In this document: in pieces, positions 1 through 10,874 of the stretch
Position numbering within the stretch: the stretch's first letter is position 1
Layout of the letters: every line of letters begins with the position of its first letter
Origin: Adiantum capillus-veneris
Taxonomy: Eukaryota > Streptophyta > Polypodiopsida > Polypodiales > Pteridaceae
Length of the DNA stretch: 64,000 bases
NCBI GenBank assembly: GCA_014529385.2
Contig: CM043954.1
Span: forward strand, 4,038,501 to 4,102,500
Direction: 5' to 3'
Made by a program: the position numbers and the translations under genes
The notes under the pieces: generated by a model
What the model was told of the DNA's origin: nothing
Databases searched by the model: none
What the model saw: the letters and a program-made list of their open reading frames with translations, nothing else

Positions 1-199
1 TATAATCGATCCTCAAAATCTCTTGTAGCGTGCCGAAGTAAGTGAGTTCCGCCACCATAGGATCTGCATCAGAGGACCGTCGTCGACTAGACTGTTCAAA
101 TTTTGCCATGATTCCACAATCTTGAGTAAAACGTTTTTTGTCAATCAGTTCCACCCTAAAATGTCGACCTTTACACCATGCTGCTGTGTATGATTTATA
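1..199 (-). pseudogene. CACTA transposase exon 4, DUF4216 part (incomplete)
   Basis: This stretch is the reverse complement counterpart of the exon starting at 61578. The splice acceptor (TTGTAG before TATAAATC) is visible at 200-201. It encodes the start of the DUF4216 region, a domain of unknown function found C-terminal to Tnp2 in plant CACTA transposases. The window edge cuts the exon. Confidence rests on its collinearity with the fuller right-hand copy. Confidence 0.7.
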
Positions 200-271
200 C
201 TACAACCAATAAAGATTATGAGTGGCCGTTCAAACATCTAGAAAGTTACTAGTTGTACATTGCAGACTTAC

Positions 272-1035
272 CTTGGTCGCGCAACCCCTAGAGTACTCCC
301 ACTCTTCCTCAGTCACTTCTCCACTGCACTATTGTGCGCCCTTCAGTTGGTTGTGCAACCATATTAAGCTCATGAATGTTGGTAGGCTCTCTAGACCCGT
401 TGGATAGTGCATCGGTGGTCGTCTTCCCCGTCTCCACTCGATTCTTGCCCTTTGTCGCTCTTGCTTTGAATCCTCATATTGTGAGATCCACTTCTGCATG
501 ACTGGATTGTGAAGCATGCAAAATCGGTTGATTTTAGCCTCTAGATCTTCCGTCATCTTCTTCTCAACACCGAGATTGCACATGAAAATTCCAGATATTC
601 GCTTATCATCTATGGTTCGCAATAGCGTGTCCCGGGCTTTATCAAATCCGTCTAGCCACTCTCCAATGTACACTAGGGACTCTCATACCAGCCAGCCTTC
701 TGCCATGCTATCCTTCGGACGTGCCTTCTGACGCACATATCCCTTGAGCGTTTTCATGAAACGTTCTAAAAAGAACATCCATCTGGAATGTATTGTGCCG
801 GCTATTTCCACCTCATCAACTATGTGAACAAGAAGATGCACCTGAATGGTTAGCATGGTAGTAGGAAAAGTTTCTCAAACATACACACAACCTCCGCAGC
901 GTTTAGTTTGGCGAATGGTATGGAGTCCGCATTGATCTCCTTTTGTGAGATCCATTGTACCAACTTCGCAAGTTTGTAGATTGTGTTACGGACGTCAAGA
1001 GACAGACATCCCTCAATGGAAACCAGTAAAATAAA
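272..1035 (-). pseudogene. CACTA transposase exon 3, DUF4218 domain
   Basis: Minus-strand exon with acceptor TGCAG at 1036-1040 and donor GTAAG just below 272. It encodes the DUF4218 domain that follows Tnp2 in plant CACTA transposases. In the sister copy the block has the typical run of a conserved VHIVDEVE motif, then RWMFFLERFMKTLK, then the AEGWL motif. Here the middle part is frame-disrupted near 680-850. The readable C-terminal part is 329-673 (YIGEWLDGFDKARDT onward) and the N-terminal part is 850-1077. Function of the domain is unknown; the exon is non-functional. Confidence 0.8.
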
Positions 1036-1127
1036 CTGCAAAACACGTGCAACAATGATATTAAAGTACGTCCACACACTAATTTGTTACACAATTCTCA
1101 CTATGATATACTCCACTATGAACATAC

Positions 1128-1727
1128 CTGACACATTTTATGCCAGTCGTGTGACTTCAAACCGGTAAGCTTTCCTTCTTTAGTAAAACACGTTCGAAGC
1201 GAGTGCATTACGCCAGTGGGGGTCCGCAAAGATCGAATGGTCTACTTTGCGTTCTTGGCCTCCTGTGAAAATCCATGGTGCTTTAGAGAGTTTTATCGAT
1301 CCATCGGACGCTGTTTGCGGCCAATATTGCTCCATACGATCCACATTTCTAAGGTAAACTCTGGCTCCCAAAGTATCTTTCTTGCCGGTCAGATGGTCCC
1401 ATAGTAGATTACCCACATTCTTGAATATGTGCATTGGATCGAGCAAGTGATTGATCATGAGTCGAGGCCAGTATGGTAACTTGTACCATAGAGATAGTCT
1501 CTTCATCCCTGGAGACAATCCGTCATCACACATCTCCTTCTGCTCTAACCATGCTTGTGCAGACATCCTCGATGGCTCTCTTCCCAAAAAGCCGTCGCGT
1601 AACACATGATTCTCTGGAAGATACGCTTGATGACCTTCGTAGATTTGCTTCTTCAGTGAGGGCGCCCTACGTGCATTCAGTCTAGGTCCACATGTGACAC
1701 ATGCTCTGTATCCGCTTGTTTGAAGCC
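1128..1727 (-). pseudogene. CACTA Tnp2 (Transposase_21) C-terminal half, exon 2b
   Basis: The exon starts after an acceptor (CATGCAG) and ends at a CAG/GTATG donor. It holds the family hallmark DPMHIFKNVGNLLWDHLTGK near the middle, preceded by the GFLGREPSRMSAQAW segment. Tnp2 is the DDE-type transposase that binds CACTA ends and performs excision. About 400 bp of this exon and the preceding intron (roughly 1373-1768) are absent from the right-hand copy, so only this copy preserves the central part of the Tnp2 domain. Confidence 0.85.
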
Positions 1728-1809
1728 CTGCATGTATACACATGATAATAGATCAACTTGAGAAAAAGCAAGATTTACAGTGTCTGAGTGAGGAGTGTAA
1801 ATAGATCAC

Positions 1810-2540
1810 CTGAGCATTCTGTTAGTCTGGGATAGTCACGCATGGTCTACATTAGAATGCCTCTGATCAAAGCATTCCGTCGACCTATGTGTCGGCTCAT
1901 ATCCACCACCTCTATGCCAATCCACAATTTTTGTAGCTCTTCCAATAGTGGACGAAGATACACATCCATATTTTTCACTTTATATCGCCCCGGCACAATC
2001 AAGCTTAGCCATAGGTGCCCCTTCTTCGTAGTCAACCACGGGGAAATGTTGTAGTTGACGATGACAACGGGCCATACACTGTAAGATGTTGATCTTTGAC
2101 CAAATGGATTTACGCCATCCATAGCCAGGCCTAAGCGCAAATTTCGAGCTTCCCTGGCAAAATCCGTCCATGTTCCATCTATATGTTTCTAGGCTGCAGG
2201 AATCCGTAGCACACCATCCGAAGATTTATTCTCCTCATGCCATGATGCTAGGGCGGCCATGGACTTACATTCGAAGAAATGCTTGATGCGAGGAAGAAAA
2301 GGAAAATGTCGCAAAACCTTTTGCGGAATTTTTGTTCCGTGGAGATCTACTCGATATCTTTCGGAATCACATTTCGGACACTTCTCCATGTCTATGTATT
2401 CCTCTCTAAAAAGAATGCAATCATTAGGACAAGCGTGGATCGAATTATAATCCATCCCCAAGTTTTGCAAAATCTTTCTTGCTTCCTCTCGAGAATCTAG
2501 CATCACATTCTCAATTGGTAGTATGCGCTCTTTGAGCAAT
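1810..2540 (-). pseudogene. CACTA Tnp2 N-terminal half, exon 2a
   Basis: Minus-strand exon between acceptor TGTGTAG (2541-2544) and donor CTCAG/GTGATC (1809-1810). It encodes the CPNDCILF...CPKC cysteine pairs and the DGVNPFG...WPVVIVNYN...W motifs typical of Transposase_21. Two in-frame TAG codons interrupt it, at about 2189-2191 and 1844-1846. In the right-hand copy both positions are TGG (tryptophan), so these are nonsense changes that arose in this copy. Confidence 0.85.
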
Positions 2541-2636
2541 CTACACAACATAAAAATATGGTAGAATTGTGTAAAAATCTATCAGATCATTATACATTTA
2601 GAGTTTTATTAAAGTAAACTAATTGTAATAGATCAC

Positions 2637-3169
2637 CTGAAAAGCGCTATGACGCTAGTGTCACTCCATCTAAACTTTGTTTGCATGTTGAGAAGAACCA
2701 AGAGCGCTTTCAATCTAGACACACGTGCTCCATTATACAATGGCGTATCGGCTTCACTTTTCATATTATCATAGGCAAGCCTTTTTGAATCCATGATCGT
2801 CTCGATCATTTCATCAACTTCGGGCTCAAACATTGCCTCATTGGGGATGTGGTCTGCATGATCATCCCTCGAGCTATCAGAGGCTACATCTTGTAGCCTC
2901 ACATATGATGCTTGACCAAAGCGCCAGCAAACACATCTATTGGGTTGCAAGATTGCTGCCTGTTGGCCAACGTCAGAGTCCGACGAGTTATAATTGGCAA
3001 CAACTCGATCTATAATAGATGGATCGAACTCGCCAAATTCGTGAACGTGCTGCAAAGAAACGCGTCTTGTCCATCGCACAGCATGCTTGCAATGGTTACA
3101 AGGACATAAGATCCTCGTTGAGAGATAGGTGTTTTTGTTGGACGGCCCCACATCCTTGTCACTACTCAT
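2637..3169 (-). pseudogene. CACTA transposase exon 1 (transposase-associated N-terminus)
   Basis: Open exon starting at ATG 3169 and ending at a TTTTCAG/GTGATC donor. It encodes an N-terminal CPCNHCKHA cysteine cluster resembling the Transpos_assoc domain, an acidic linker, and a final helix ending in ALFR. The matching exon at 58985-59517 has the same start, end and donor. The start is the first ATG after the (TC)n tract and is conserved in both copies. Its role is probably DNA binding (inferred). Confidence 0.8.
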
Positions 3170-3231
3170 AATGAGGGAAAAAATCTTATAACCTGGACAA
3201 CAAATTTAATCTTCTATTGGCATTCTTCGTC

Positions 3232-3234
<3 letters not shown>

Positions 3235-3305
<71 letters not shown>
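3235..3305. repeat. (TC)n microsatellite in CACTA leader
   Basis: About 70 bp of nearly pure TC repeats lie directly upstream of the transposase start. The sister element has (AG)n at the equivalent place (58862-58920), so the tract is a family trait and not a local accident. Confidence 0.95.
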
Positions 3306-3308
<3 letters not shown>

Positions 3309-4117
3309 CACACTATAAACTACCTCACATTCTCTAGTCATGTCCAATCCCCGCACACCTCGATCTAGAGGTGCACGGAGATCAGAACCACCAGGTTATA
3401 ATCTCGTCTTTATTGGTCAATGCCTATATTTGTGGGTACAAGAAATCTACACACCCACGTCTACATGATACTGCATGTAGTGGACAAAACCCCTTTGCCT
3501 CTTCTCTAGCTGTAGCATTTCACGGCATCTTTTCATAGTAGATCTTTGTTTGTAGCATGCAGGTACGTCATTCTTGCAATGTGGCTGATGTCTGCTCAAG
3601 GCACTTAATTCTTATTCTAGATTTGACGGGATGTGATGGGTGTGTGTGTGTGTGTATGTGTGTGTGTGTGACCCTTGGAATCGTCATCTTGCATCACTAA
3701 TTTTTGTGTATGCTCAATTTGCTCTTCCATTAGCTGAACATGACGGCTTATTGTATGGTAGCAGCAGTCGAACATGCAAGTGGAATTGCTGGTCCGCATG
3801 GACTGTCGACGCTGTGAGCGCAAGAAATTTTCTCGCCATTTCTTCTAACCTTAATTAAATAACCTAAATCTAATTTAATATAACATATATAAACCTAAAT
3901 TAATAAACCTAAATCTAATCTAATATAACGTAAATCTAAATCTGACGTAAATAAACCTAAATCTAATCAAACGTAAATCTAACTAAAAATAAACATAAAT
4001 CTAATCTAATTTAATTTAAATAAACCTAAATCTAATTTAGCGTAACTCTACTAAAACCCTAATTAATCTTTAACGTCTTTTGAGATAGTTTCCTACAGCG
4101 TTAAAACTCTCTTCTTC

Positions 4118-4193
<76 letters not shown>

Positions 4194-4545
4194 CAATAAA
4201 AAGAGAAAAATGGTATAATCTTTCTATCACTCAAGTGTGGTAAATTGGTTATGCCATTTTCCTCTTGAATAACAAGTCTTGGTTTCAACTCCTCGTTGGC
4301 TAGATTTTTAGGTCTCTTTAATTAGTTTCCTACGACGTTAAATTAAACTCTCTTCTTCTCGGGTGTGTGTGCACGCTAATAAAAAAAGGAGAAAAATGGT
4401 ATAACTATTCTATCACCGAAGTGTGATAGATTGGTTATGTCATTTTCCTTATGAATAACATATCTTGAGTTCAACTCCTGTCGACTAGATCTTTAAGGTC
4501 TCTTGGGATACTTCCTACGATGTTAAAACTCTCTTCTTCTTCTTC
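3306..4545 (-). other. CACTA untranslated leader, AT-rich, with (GT)n at 4119-4188
   Basis: No gene here. The stretch has short degenerate AAATAAACCTAAATCTAAT-type repeats (about 3840-4050) and a roughly 70-bp pure (GT)n tract. It also has two similar segments about 250 bp apart, each containing TTTCCTACG and an AAAAATGGTATAA motif. The same pattern occurs inverted at 57500-58600 in the sister element. Confidence 0.7.
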
Positions 4546-4548
4546 TTT

Positions 4549-4581
<33 letters not shown>

Positions 4582-4772
4582 GTTTTATATATATCTCTCT
4601 CAAGGTGTGTGTGCTTTCTTTGATTATGCATGTGTGTGCGCATTTTTGGTTTATGCATGCTCTCTCTCTCTTTTTCTCTCTCAATGTGTGTGCATGCTCT
4701 CTCTTTTCCTCTCAATGTGTGTGTGCTTTCTTTGTGTATGCATGTGTGTGTGCGTTTTTTGTTTATGCTTGT

Positions 4773-4815
<43 letters not shown>

Positions 4816-5041
4816 AACACAATGTGTGTGTGTGTGTGAGTGAAAGAGAGCGAGAGAGAAAGAGGGAAAGGGACCATGAGAGTGAGGAGAGGGAAGAAGC
4901 ATACCTGGCTCTCCTTCCTCTCCTCGTGTGTGTGTGTGTGTGTGTGAGAAGGAGAGAGAAAGAGGGGAAGGGAACATGAGAGTGAGGAGAGGGAAGGAGC
5001 ATACCTGGCTCTCCTTCCTCTCCTTGTGTGTGTGTGTGGAG

Positions 5042-5086
<45 letters not shown>

Positions 5087-5095
5087 CGTTACCTT
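4546..5095. repeat. Composite TC/TG/GA/CA microsatellite block of CACTA leader
   Basis: Alternating (TC)n, (TGTG)n and (GA)n tracts separated by short unique words such as TTTATGCATG. Long open frames appear here only because dinucleotide repeats lack stops; none is a gene. A mirror-image block sits at 57038-57520. Confidence 0.9.
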
Positions 5096-5115
5096 GCTTG
5101 CTTTGAGCGCGCGTA

Positions 5116-5144
5116 GAAAACTCAGATCTGGGATCTGAGTTTTC
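5116..5144. repeat. Short hairpin GAAAACTCAGATC near CACTA terminus
   Basis: Perfect 13-bp inverted repeat with a TGG loop. The sister element has a similar hairpin at 56986-57014, so the structure is conserved in the family. Confidence 0.8.
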
Positions 5145-5177
5145 GGACGCTCTCGGTTATTTTTTTAGCCATGTCAA

Positions 5178-5255
5178 CGTCACTATATGCGTCGCTATGA
5201 GCATCGCTATGTTACTTTTAGCATAGCGACGCTCATAGCAACGCATATAGCGACG
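5178..5255. repeat. Long subterminal fold-back of CACTA element
   Basis: Inverted repeat with arms of about 34 bp around a 10-base loop, built from the CGTCGCTATGAGCGTCGC subterminal motif. The three arm mismatches are all C/T or G/A differences. Subterminal repeats are the known binding sites of CACTA TnpA-type proteins; that role here is inferred from family knowledge. Confidence 0.8.
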
Positions 5256-5315
5256 CCGTGCATTTTCATGGTTGAGCATCGCAGTATGAGCGTCGTCAAT
5301 GTTAAGCATGGCTTA

Positions 5316-5320
5316 TAGTG
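5316..5320 (-). repeat. CACTA terminal inverted-repeat tip
   Basis: TAGTG on the plus strand is the reverse complement of CACTA and marks the outer end of the left element. The adjoining sequence (AACCTTTCTC onward) belongs to a copia LTR junction. Confidence 0.8.
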
Positions 5321-5330
5321 AACCTTTCTC

Positions 5331-5468
5331 TTGATACCAATGTTAGACAAGGGGAACTAGAACCCAGGAGTCCACCTCCTAACCGCCCACTATATAGCAT
5401 GACTCGTAGACCTTTGCCCTAGTTGGACTCCCTTTCCACACTACCTAGCCCGGCCTTGCCCTTATCTA
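5331..5468 (-). mobile_element. Fragment of another copia LTR with tRNA-Met-type primer site
   Basis: TTGATACCAA at 5331-5340 is the reverse complement of a TTGGTATCA primer-binding site. It is followed by TGTTAGACAAGGGG, which has the form of an LTR terminus. The LTR is cut at 5468, where the family-A LTR begins. No second copy is in the window, so the assignment is tentative. Confidence 0.45.
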
Positions 5469-5695
5469 TGTTGGAATTAGGGTTGCAGAGAAACAGACAC
5501 AGCTTGGAGAAGACGAAGGAAGCTCAAGGCACACAATAGAGAGTGTGTTACTTAGTATGCAATGGAAAGATAGATAGCCCTAGAGTGATGGGCATATATA
5601 CAATGCTCGAGGGGGAAAATCTCCTAAAGAGGGAAAAAATGCCCCGGCGGTCCTAGTGTGTTCACACACATCACTACCACATGTATATGGTAACA
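5469..5695 (-). repeat. Family-A copia LTR (227 bp), 3' LTR of truncated element
   Basis: Begins TGTTGGAATTAGGGTTGCAG and ends TATGGTAACA on the plus strand, so the element is on the minus strand. It is nearly identical to the LTRs at 46162-46388 and 51101-51328. A polypurine tract (reverse complement of AATCCCCCTTGG) follows at 5696-5708. Confidence 0.92.
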
Positions 5696-6745
5696 AATCC
5701 CCCTTGGAGTGATGCTGTGAACAAGAGCTGGCACATGAGTAAAGGGCAGTGTCATGCCCTGAGGACATGATCAATCCACAAAGGAAAGTAAGCCCAAAGC
5801 TTTGCGGAAAGCTTCAAGCTTCTCATGAGACAATGACTTTGTGAAAAGATCTCCAAGGTTGTCCTGTGTTGGCACATAAGCCAGGCTGATCTCTCCTGCT
5901 GAGAGTCTCTCCCTAACATAGTGGTAATGCACCTCAATGTGCTTTGTGCAAGCATGAAAAATTGGGTTCCTCGCAACTGCCAATGCGCTCTGACTGTTAG
6001 TATAGATAGTGTTGGCAGTGTCCTGTCCAACACCCAAATCAGCCATAAGGCATCTAAGCCATACACACTCAACCATAGTTGTGAAGATTGCCCTATACTC
6101 GGAATCACAACTCGAAGTGGCCACAGTAGGTTGCTTCTTGCTCAACCATGATATACATGAACTGCCAAGCATGAAACAAAAACCACTTGTGGACACTCAC
6201 GTGTCAAAACAACCAGCCCAATATGAGTCCGAAAAAGCATGTAGGTCTAGCGGCAATGATCCCCCCTTGGGATAAAACAAGCCAAGATGTAAAGTGCCAC
6301 TAAGGTAGCGGAAAATCCTCTTGACAGCCTGCCAATGCTTAGACCCTGGGCTATGCATAAATTTGCTGACCTATGAGACTGCAAACTGAATGTCTAGCCT
6401 TGTGTTGCATACATAAATGAGGCAGCCAACAACAGTTTGGTAAAGAGTGACATTAGCAGGATCGCCAGCATCATGTAGACTCAACTTCAAACCTGTTTCC
6501 ATGGGAGTGGCAATAGATTTGCAATACTCAAGTCCACACTTACATAGCAATGTCTCTATGTAACTTTTCTCACACAAGGAAATACCACCATCACATTGCT
6601 TAAACTGTATACCCAAGTAATGATGCAACAGCCCCAACTCTTTCATCTTGAAAGTAGCATTCAAATTAGCCTTAAATTCAGCAATATGTCTCTCATTTGG
6701 TCCAGTGATCAACAAATGATTGACATAAAGAACCATAATGAGAGT
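5696..6745 (-). pseudogene. Truncated copia pol: RT C-terminus and RNase H
   Basis: Minus-strand remnant matching the full family-A element at 46389-47420. It runs from the RT catalytic region (6736) through the HHYLGIQF and TPMETGLKLS motifs to the RNase H region with KHIEVHYHYVRERL near the end. The RT active site reads YVNH where the full copy has YVDD, so both catalytic aspartates are lost. Similarity stops abruptly near 6745, marking a deletion breakpoint. Stops break the frame around 6250-6370. Confidence 0.85.
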
Positions 6746-7863
6746 CTTAAGGTGCTAGAAATTAGGGTTTTGAAAAAAAGGAGACCTTAAAGTGGATTTT
6801 TGAACATGTTGGTATGCTCAAGGAGTCAAAGTGTAGCCAAAGAATGATAAGAAAAAATGCAAGAGCTAAAAACAATGGGAAAAGGACCGTACAGAGTCTC
6901 ATTGCAGTGGGATTTCAAGGACAAGTAGACATAGAAGTGTTGTCCAACATCAAAGTGTCAGATCAACAAAATCTAATAGCTATTAACCACATGAATAAAA
7001 GTGCGATCCAAAAAATAGATAGGATCAAAGTCGGGGAAATAGGGCCCTAAACTAAAAAATTGAGTTAGCTTGGTAAATATATATCAAAATTTTAAAAGAT
7101 TACACTAGTGTGCTAGGATTAGCGATAGGAACAAACCCACTAAGTCTTAGCCAAAACTATGACCCAACATGAATCACGATTTTTCCAGATTTTTGGACCA
7201 AAACCTAGCCCTCATGATCCACATGCCATATAAAGTCTAGCCCTAAATTTTCAAGTTATTTGAAAACTAAAATCCTTGGGGAAATCTCAAAATTCTCAAA
7301 GTGCAAGAAAATTGCAAATCTGAATACAAAGCAAAGATTCAAATCACAAAATTTTGCACCTATAGCATCCCTTGATCATGCTGAATCAAATGGTGCAAAG
7401 ATCACTAAAAAATGTGTTCCAACATGGATCAAGATCCATGAACCTCTAGCCCAAAAATGACCTGAACCAATTTGCCCTAGTGCCTATAGTTGTCTTAGAC
7501 ACAATAGTGAAGTTTTGTCAAATTTGGATCTCTTTTGCTTAACTTATGCTCATTTTTCAATTCAAGTTTTTGCTAATGCAACTATTTTGATGATTTTCTG
7601 ACCAATTTTTGAACACTAAATGGCTAAAATTTTGGTAGCAGGATGCCTCATTGACATGTACAGAAGGAGTGGGAAGTAGCTCCAAACAATGATTATAGAC
7701 ATCTTGTCCAATGAGAAAGCACACATTACATAAGAAGAATTAGAGAAAATCCCTGCCAATATATTTATATGAGAGTTTCACACAGACGACAAAACCAAAG
7801 TGAAGGTCACAATCTTTTCCAAAGAGCTTTGGACCCTACATTAAAATCCAGAGGTGATAGACA
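6746..7863. other. AT-rich degenerate sequence, no recognisable gene
   Basis: Prose-like AT-rich DNA with phrases such as TCAAATTTGGATC resembling the gypsy leader at 33000-34700, but without the phased palindrome. It precedes an ORF-X relative at 7864, so it may be the leader of a decayed non-autonomous retroelement. Nothing firmer can be said. Confidence 0.5.
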
Positions 7864-8475
7864 ATGCAAGAGGTGCTTATAGCGGATAATTTCTTTCAAC
7901 TACCTCCATGGGGAACAGATTTTGAGAGAGCTCATGAGCTAATGATTAGTATCCAGTACAATGGCAAAGCCACACTAATAAATAAAGATGGAGCCACTGT
8001 ACAAGTGAGAATAACCAGTGACATTATATGTCAAACACTCCATCTACTAGTAGGCAACCACAGTTTTCTCTTAAAGACCAAGACCATTGACAACAAAAGG
8101 CTTTTGTAAAGCAACAAGTACACAAATCGACCTACAAAGATCTAATCTACTTAGATATGGAGATGCCCCTCGGATTGATCTCGCAACACCCTAAAGTACA
8201 AAAGCCACCGTGCTACACCAAACCTCTATTGCACTTAGTGGTGGTCATGGAAATTGGTCTATCATAACATTGGGTCATCAAATGCGACCTCAGCAATATA
8301 TTCTGGAAAATTTGGTGGAAGCCAAATATCTAAAGAGCAGGGACATGAGAAAATGCTTCATGAATGCGGAGCCCATGCTCATGTGTATTGCCTATCAAGC
8401 ATTTGGCAAGATTGGAGACCTACCTAAGGCAGTCCCAGCTAGAACTTCTCCACAAATCAAAGCACACTATTAAAG
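7864..8475 (+). pseudogene. ORF-X family protein, copy 1 (unknown retroelement protein)
   Basis: Two frames together resemble the better-preserved protein at 45001. The first (7864-8109) has a block with FERAHELMISIQYNGKA aligning with FQKAYELLSTIKEDGTA. The second (8210-8473) has AEPMLMCIAYQAFGKIGD aligning with APEVLTRIAYHAIGMADN. Both copies show the same order of blocks. I do not recognise the family; it resembles the accessory proteins of plant retroelements. Stops between the blocks make it a pseudogene. Whether it starts at 7864 is uncertain. Confidence 0.5.
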
Positions 8476-8948
8476 TTGTTGGTGGAAGTTCTTCAAGAAC
8501 ACCTATCAAGAGGAGAACATGTGGATCTAGCTCCTAAGCACCTAGAACAAACAATGAAGCAACTGAATCGTACTTTGAGCTTTACAGAGAAATCAAGAAA
8601 AAAAAAGACATGTCATATAGGGATGAAGATGCAAAAATTCCTCTGATCACAAAAAAGGCGCAATAATAGGAGAATATTCCCAAAACACAAGTACAAAGAT
8701 CAATGGAGGAAACTTAGTAGTAAAGAGAAGAGTGGTTGGCAAAGCGAGCAATTGCAAAAGAAAGTAGAGGAAAAAAGCAAGCGTTCTATTCATCTGACTC
8801 AAATAATGCAGAGCTAGATGCAAGACTGGAAAATCTCAGACAAGAGAGAAGATAGAAGGCTAAAGATGAGATTGAATTGGTCGGCTCTACAAGACAAAGA
8901 ACCACAAGGTACTAAAGCAGAAAGAAGGACAGAGGGAAGAGGAGTCGA
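8476..8948 (+). other. Degenerate tail of ORF-X region
   Basis: A-rich sequence with lysine/glutamate-rich conceptual translation and no clear frame, like the disordered tail downstream of ORF-X copy 2. It ends at GTCGA (8944-8948), the probable 5-bp target site of the element inserted at 8949. Confidence 0.45.
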
Positions 8949-9507
8949 TGTTGGGGTCAGAGGGCTCCCCCATAGACCCTCTAAAGGTGCTAGTAGAGGG
9001 CCCTGCAAAAAAATAATTTGAGCCTCATAGGGTTACGAAAAAGTAAAGGGTACTTCACCTAAAAGATAGCACAAAAGTTTTAGGGGGTCCTTCTACCACC
9101 CCCTACATTTCAAAAACGCCATTACAACTTGCTATAGAAGGTTAACAAGTCAAAAGTGAAGGTGTGCTCTGAAATTCCTTGCACAGTCCACTGAAAAACC
9201 TATTATCAAAGGGCATATGGGCACACAATGAAATTTTGAAAAGGCCCTTCAAACTTTAGAGGGCCCTTTTTTAAATTGTTTTTTTAAAGGGTGTATGGGG
9301 GAGCCCTCTCAGCCCAACTTGGGCGGCCGCATATGTGTGAACCTCTTTGTAAAGCCTTTATAAGGCTCATTAAAACATAATCAAAACTCTTTTTTTGTGT
9401 TTTTTCTCAGTCACGTTATCTCTTGTCCGCTCCTCTCTCACATTCTCTTTTCTCTCTCCAAGTGATGTCGATCCGAGATCCAATAAGCTTTCACTGCGTG
9501 CTCAACA
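8949..9507 (+). repeat. 5' LTR of TRIM-like element, split by a MITE
   Basis: LTR sequence is 8949-8959 plus 9312-9507; the middle is the MITE. From CCCAACTTGGGCGGCCGC onward it matches the 3' LTR at 10721, including the CCTTTATAAGGCTCATTAAAAC segment, which may hold the TATA region. Confidence 0.85.
8960..9308. mobile_element. MITE, 349 bp, TSD TCA
   Basis: Terminal inverted repeats begin GAGGGCTCCCCCATA at both ends (about 15 bp perfect, then imperfect). The sequence is flanked by TCA at 8957-8959 and 9309-9311. The 3' LTR of the host element at 10706 is the empty site (GGGGTCATCCCAAC), which proves insertion. No coding capacity. A three-base duplication fits PIF/Harbinger- or CACTA-related MITEs, but the ends match neither consensus clearly. 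Confidence 0.82.
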
Positions 9508-9509
9508 AG

Positions 9510-9521
9510 TGGTATCAGAGC
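9510..9521 (+). other. Primer-binding site (initiator tRNA-Met)
   Basis: TGGTATCAGAGC two bases after the 5' LTR is the standard plant copia primer site complementary to the 3' end of initiator tRNA-Met. Confidence 0.9.
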
Positions 9522-10690
9522 AAAGGCCTCATCCTAGGGAGATGACAATAGAGAGGAGTTCATGAATGCTTGGAGAAAAGCTTGCAATAGTTTTGGTGTA
9601 AGGGCAACAAAGGCTAAACAACAACAACACTCGTCTGCAGCAATCCAAGAGCTCTTGAGAAGTGATTGACTAACCCAACCAATGCTAATTAGCCTTGAAG
9701 GCCAAGTAGGGATGGGTACAATAGCACCCTGTGGAGAGTAGGCCATAGGCAACTAATCAAGTACTTGATGGTCTTCAGCAGTCATGGAGACGCACATGGC
9801 AAGGTGAAAGTTTATTCATTCAGAAAAGTCTAGTCTACAACTACTGGTTTGTATGAATTCAAAGAGTCTTCAATTGTGTTGCCGATGGATAGGGCACATA
9901 TGGAGTGTGCAATTATGCTGCAATTCTTTCAAGGCACACATTCTTCATTGGAATTTTCAACTTGCTCATCACCCTCATTTGTATCTAGAAGCAATCCCTT
10001 GCTGCAGTAGAATTAGTGCCACGCCAGCACTTGTCATCAGTTAAACATCAATTGCCGCAGGACGCATCGGCGATGCACCGGTCTACAGACTGAGAGAGCG
10101 ATAGCGTGCGCGAATACACACATCATAGATGACCTCGGTCGATGAAAGATAACAACTTTCCTTTTTTATTTCTCTAAAAGCTATCTTTTATTTCAAATAC
10201 CTTTTGACACTAAAGGTTGTTCACACTTTGGGTCTTTCGATGATGAACATGCTCATAGTGTGTAGGCTATGCCACATGATAATTGGCCGAGCCCCTCTCA
10301 CCTTGTATATGATTTCATATTGGGATAATTTGCCAATGATGTCTTCAATAAGTATGTTATATGGTTTTAGACATTGTCCCAATGCGTGAATGTGATCGGT
10401 GGTAAGACCTTCCCGATGTAAAGCCCCTTTCCTTGTAAATCACTACTCATGAGGTTAACGAGGAAGCCTAAACCCGAGGTTAGCTAGAGTATACCAAAAA
10501 CTCTAGGGTTTGGGCGTAAACCAAAAACCCCGCATGATGGTATCTCAAAAGTAGCACCAAGTTGTGCAAAAACCTAAAACGTACGGTTTACGAGTATACC
10601 AAAAACTCGTGGTTGAGAGAAAACCTAAAAACTCTATGTGTCATGAGAGTGTGAGTCTAGTTCTAGAGAGCGTCACGACAAAGATTATGC
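9522..10690 (+). other. Non-coding interior of TRIM-like element
   Basis: No gag, protease or pol motif in any frame. It contains short internally repetitive text around 10470-10640 (ACCAAAAACTC and AACCTAAAA words). Mobilisation in trans by an autonomous copia element is inferred. Confidence 0.6.
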
Positions 10691-10705
10691 CAAGTAGGGG
10701 ACGAT
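10691..10705 (+). other. Polypurine tract of TRIM-like element
   Basis: CAAGTAGGGGACGAT lies directly before the 3' LTR start TGTTGGGG, the position of the plus-strand primer in copia elements. Confidence 0.75.
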
Positions 10706-10874
10706 TGTTGGGGTCATCCCAACTTGGGCGGCCGCCTATGTCCTCTTTGTAAAGCCTTTATAAGGCTCATTAAAACATACTCAAAACTCTTTTTTTGTAT
10801 TTCTGCTCATTCACGTTATCTCTTATCCTCTCCTCTCTCACCTTCTCTTTTCTCTCTTCAAGTGATGTCGATCC
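10706..10874 (+). repeat. 3' LTR of TRIM-like element, first part
   Basis: Matches the 5' LTR up to GTCGATCC. The rest of the LTR (GATCCGAGATGC onward) is displaced to 28443-28480 by a 17.6-kb insertion. GATCC (10870-10874 and 28443-28447) is the duplicated target. Confidence 0.85.

Larger units (their letters stand above)
1..5320 (-). mobile_element. CACTA (En/Spm) DNA transposon, 5' part, truncated by window start
   Basis: The 5' terminus reads CACTATAAGCC on the minus strand and ends at 5320. It is followed inward by repeated GCGACGCTCATAGCGACGC-type subterminal motifs, then microsatellite-rich leader, then a multi-exon transposase gene with Tnp2, DUF4218 and DUF4216 regions. The right-hand element beginning at 56835 is the same family and aligns exon by exon in the opposite orientation. 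The 3' half lies outside the window, so the target duplication cannot be tested. Stops inside the transposase exons show this copy is dead. Confidence 0.9.

Noticed and set aside
4515-5002. Several open frames of 60-120 codons in the left CACTA leader, and the mirror set at 56992-57494
   Set aside because: They consist of dinucleotide repeats (Ser/Leu, Cys/Val, Arg/Glu, Thr/His runs), which are stop-free in several frames at once. No biased coding text.
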